From Bacteroides graminisolvens DSM 19988 = JCM 15093 (GTDB lineage Bacteria; Bacteroidota; Bacteroidia; Bacteroidales; Bacteroidaceae): DNA of 64,000 nt. The stretch is from assembly GCF_000428125.1 (NCBI RefSeq), contig NZ_KE386627.1, positions 383,375-447,374 of the forward strand. Direction: 5' to 3'. Position numbers and translations under genes: made by a program. Under the pieces are notes generated by a model. The model was not told the DNA's origin, made no database searches, and was given only the letters and a program-made list of their open reading frames with translations. Below are positions 62,667 to 64,000 of the stretch, in pieces; positions within the stretch are counted from its first letter, which is position 1; each line of letters begins with the position of its first letter.

Positions 62667-63793
62667 AAGCACTGTTCCTTATATTTCATGGGTTCGAAGA
62701 TTTTAACGGAATCAGCAAAAAGATACGTTCTCAGATCAAAGCATTAAAAGAATGCGGTTTGGACGTAAAAACCTGTTATTTAGAAGAAAGCAATAAAAAA
62801 TTTCGGATGATTGATGATACGATTATTGCTGATTACGGTAATGGCATCTTCGCTAAAATTAAAAAACGTATATCATTTCAAAGTGTGATAAACTACGTAC
62901 AAAAAGAGAAAATATCCTTTATTTATATTCGTTATGATCACAACTCTAACCCTTTTACGATTCACTTAGTCAAAGAATTGAAAAGACTAAATTGTAAAAT
63001 TGTACTAGAAATACCAACCTATCCTTATGACAAGGAATACCAGTTTTTACCTTTTGCCTACAAAAGGATTCTATGGACTGATCAATTGTTTAGGAGAAAA
63101 TTCGTTAGCTATGTTGATTACATTGTTACCTTCTCAGATGACAAAGAGATTTGGGCTGTTCCGACCATTAATATATCCAATGGAATTGATTTTGAAAGTA
63201 TCAAACTGAAAACAAAAATTAATGATACGAACAAAGAACTTCATTTATTAGGTGTGGCGACCATACATCCTTGGCATGGCTTTGATAGAATACTATGTGG
63301 ATTAGCTGAGTATTATAAAAAGAATCCCAACTACAAAGTAATATTTCATATTGTAGGATTTGGTGTTCCTGAGGTAGTAGACTATTACAAACGATTAATT
63401 AAAGAAGGAAATATAAGCGATTACGTTCATTTTTATGGTGGATTATTTGGTGAAAAGTTAGATGAAATTTTCGAGAAATGTGATATGGGAATAGGAAGTT
63501 TAGCCAGACATAGAAGTAATATTGATAAAATTAAAACACTAAAAAACAGAGAATATGCTGCCAGAGGCATTCCGTTCATCTATTCTGAGACGGATGATGA
63601 TTTCGAAAATATGCCCTACATAAAAAAGGAGAAAGCAGACGACTCCCCAATTAATATAGACGAGTTAATTAAATTCTATAAATCAGTAACATTGTGTCCA
63701 GAGGAAATCAGGAACACTATACTGAACAAATTGTCATGGAAAAACCAAATGAGCATTGTTATTCAAAAAGCAATGAAATATAACCTCAAATAA
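62663..63793 (+). CDS. Glycosyltransferase, GT4-like
   Basis: A 376-residue GT-B-type glycosyltransferase. It opens KALFLIFHGFEDFNGISKKI, typical of the N-terminal half of GT4 enzymes; the later ISNGIDFES and HLLGVATIHPWHGFDRIL segments belong to the donor-binding half. A KADDSPINIDEL region precedes the final helices. The first ATG overlaps the flippase stop by 4 bases. It is AT-rich like the first glycosyltransferase. The sugar and acceptor are not known. Confidence 0.85.
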   Translation: MKALFLIFHGFEDFNGISKKIRSQIKALKECGLDVKTCYLEESNKKFRMIDDTIIADYGNGIFAKIKKRISFQSVINYVQKEKISFIYIRYDHNSNPFTIHLVKELKRLNCKIVLEIPTYPYDKEYQFLPFAYKRILWTDQLFRRKFVSYVDYIVTFSDDKEIWAVPTINISNGIDFESIKLKTKINDTNKELHLLGVATIHPWHGFDRILCGLAEYYKKNPNYKVIFHIVGFGVPEVVDYYKRLIKEGNISDYVHFYGGLFGEKLDEIFEKCDMGIGSLARHRSNIDKIKTLKNREYAARGIPFIYSETDDDFENMPYIKKEKADDSPINIDELIKFYKSVTLCPEEIRNTILNKLSWKNQMSIVIQKAMKYNLK

Positions 63794-63801
63794 GTCATCT
63801 T

Positions 63802-64000
63802 ATGAATATACAACTCATCATACAAACAATAAAAAGCAAACTCCGCTATGGATGTATTGTTGAATGGTACAATTTTTGGTATATTGTATTGCATAAATCA
63901 CAAAAACAGATACCTCAGATTGCAAGCATTGATGAGACCATTCAAAAGATAGTTAAAGAAGGATGTTCTGTCAGCCGATTTGGTGATGGAGAAATACTCT
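63802..64000 (+). CDS. GT-D fold glycosyltransferase, N-terminal part
   Basis: The first 66 codons of a gene cut by the window edge. SVSRFGDGE close to the end is the motif of the GT-D (DUF1792) glycosyltransferase group, in which the aspartate and glutamate take part in catalysis and metal binding. It starts 8 bases after the previous gene, so it continues the capsule operon. The N-terminal 30 residues are helical and partly hydrophobic. Confidence 0.7.
   Translation, partial: MNIQLIIQTIKSKLRYGCIVEWYNFWYIVLHKSQKQIPQIASIDETIQKIVKEGCSVSRFGDGEIL

Overview
The window looks like a chromosomal segment of a Bacteroides-type gut bacterium (Bacteroidota). The evidence is -7 promoter elements of the form TAnnTTTG in front of many genes, a six-gene Na+-NQR operon, and families typical of Bacteroides (DUF4923, DUF6132, DUF4248, DUF4373, HYC_CC_PP, HU-like protein, RhuM). 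Start codons were chosen from family length, signal peptides and distance to upstream promoters, because Shine-Dalgarno sequences are weak here. No species is named because no rRNA or other marker is present.

Layout. 1-6.7 kb: tail of an S9 peptidase, a glutamine amidotransferase, two unknown membrane or secreted proteins, a 37-codon remnant of a homocysteine S-methyltransferase, and a pair of Fe-S redox proteins (a NapH/NapG-like fusion and a ferredoxin-tailed aldo/keto reductase), then a NUC1-type nuclease. 6.9-16.4 kb: a 140-bp inverted-repeat element, a YiiX-like amidase, tRNA-Asp, and housekeeping genes (aminotransferase, yqgE, recR operon, Na+/solute symporter, engB, galM). 16.5-21 kb: an OPT transporter, esterase, DUF1460 and thioredoxin group. 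21-26.6 kb: a copper cassette on the minus strand (CopA, HMA protein, TonB-dependent receptor, Cys/His-rich HYC_CC_PP protein). 26.7-39 kb: rsmG, an MBL hydrolase, gcvP, an apparently orphan HpaII-family restriction enzyme beside yigZ, the serC-serA-DUF1015 serine group and a DEAD-box helicase. 39.3-45.1 kb: nqrABCDEF. 45.3-46.7 kb: a C1 aminopeptidase.

46.9-52.5 kb is a tight four-gene exopolysaccharide operon (short TolC-like protein, Wzc-like protein, O-antigen ligase/polymerase-like protein, processive-type GT2). 52.5-58.6 kb is a module of the kind found beside Bacteroides capsule loci: amidase, coiled-coil protein, HU-like protein, DUF4248, RhuM, Toprim/DnaB primase-helicase, DUF4373 and a small HTH-like protein. 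58.6-64 kb is the start of a capsule/O-antigen locus (lipoprotein with deacetylase-like features, glycosyltransferases, a Wzx flippase) that runs off the window.

The most unusual signal is a pair of matching arrays, each with five TATATA cores spaced 22-23 bp apart. One lies between gcvP and the HpaII-like gene (31876-31985). The other lies between DUF4373 and the primase-helicase (57193-57300), where it resembles an iteron array. Other points of interest are the restriction enzyme without a visible methyltransferase, possible leaderless promoters, the Fe-S fusion with an internal twin-arginine motif, and the 140-bp MITE-like element.
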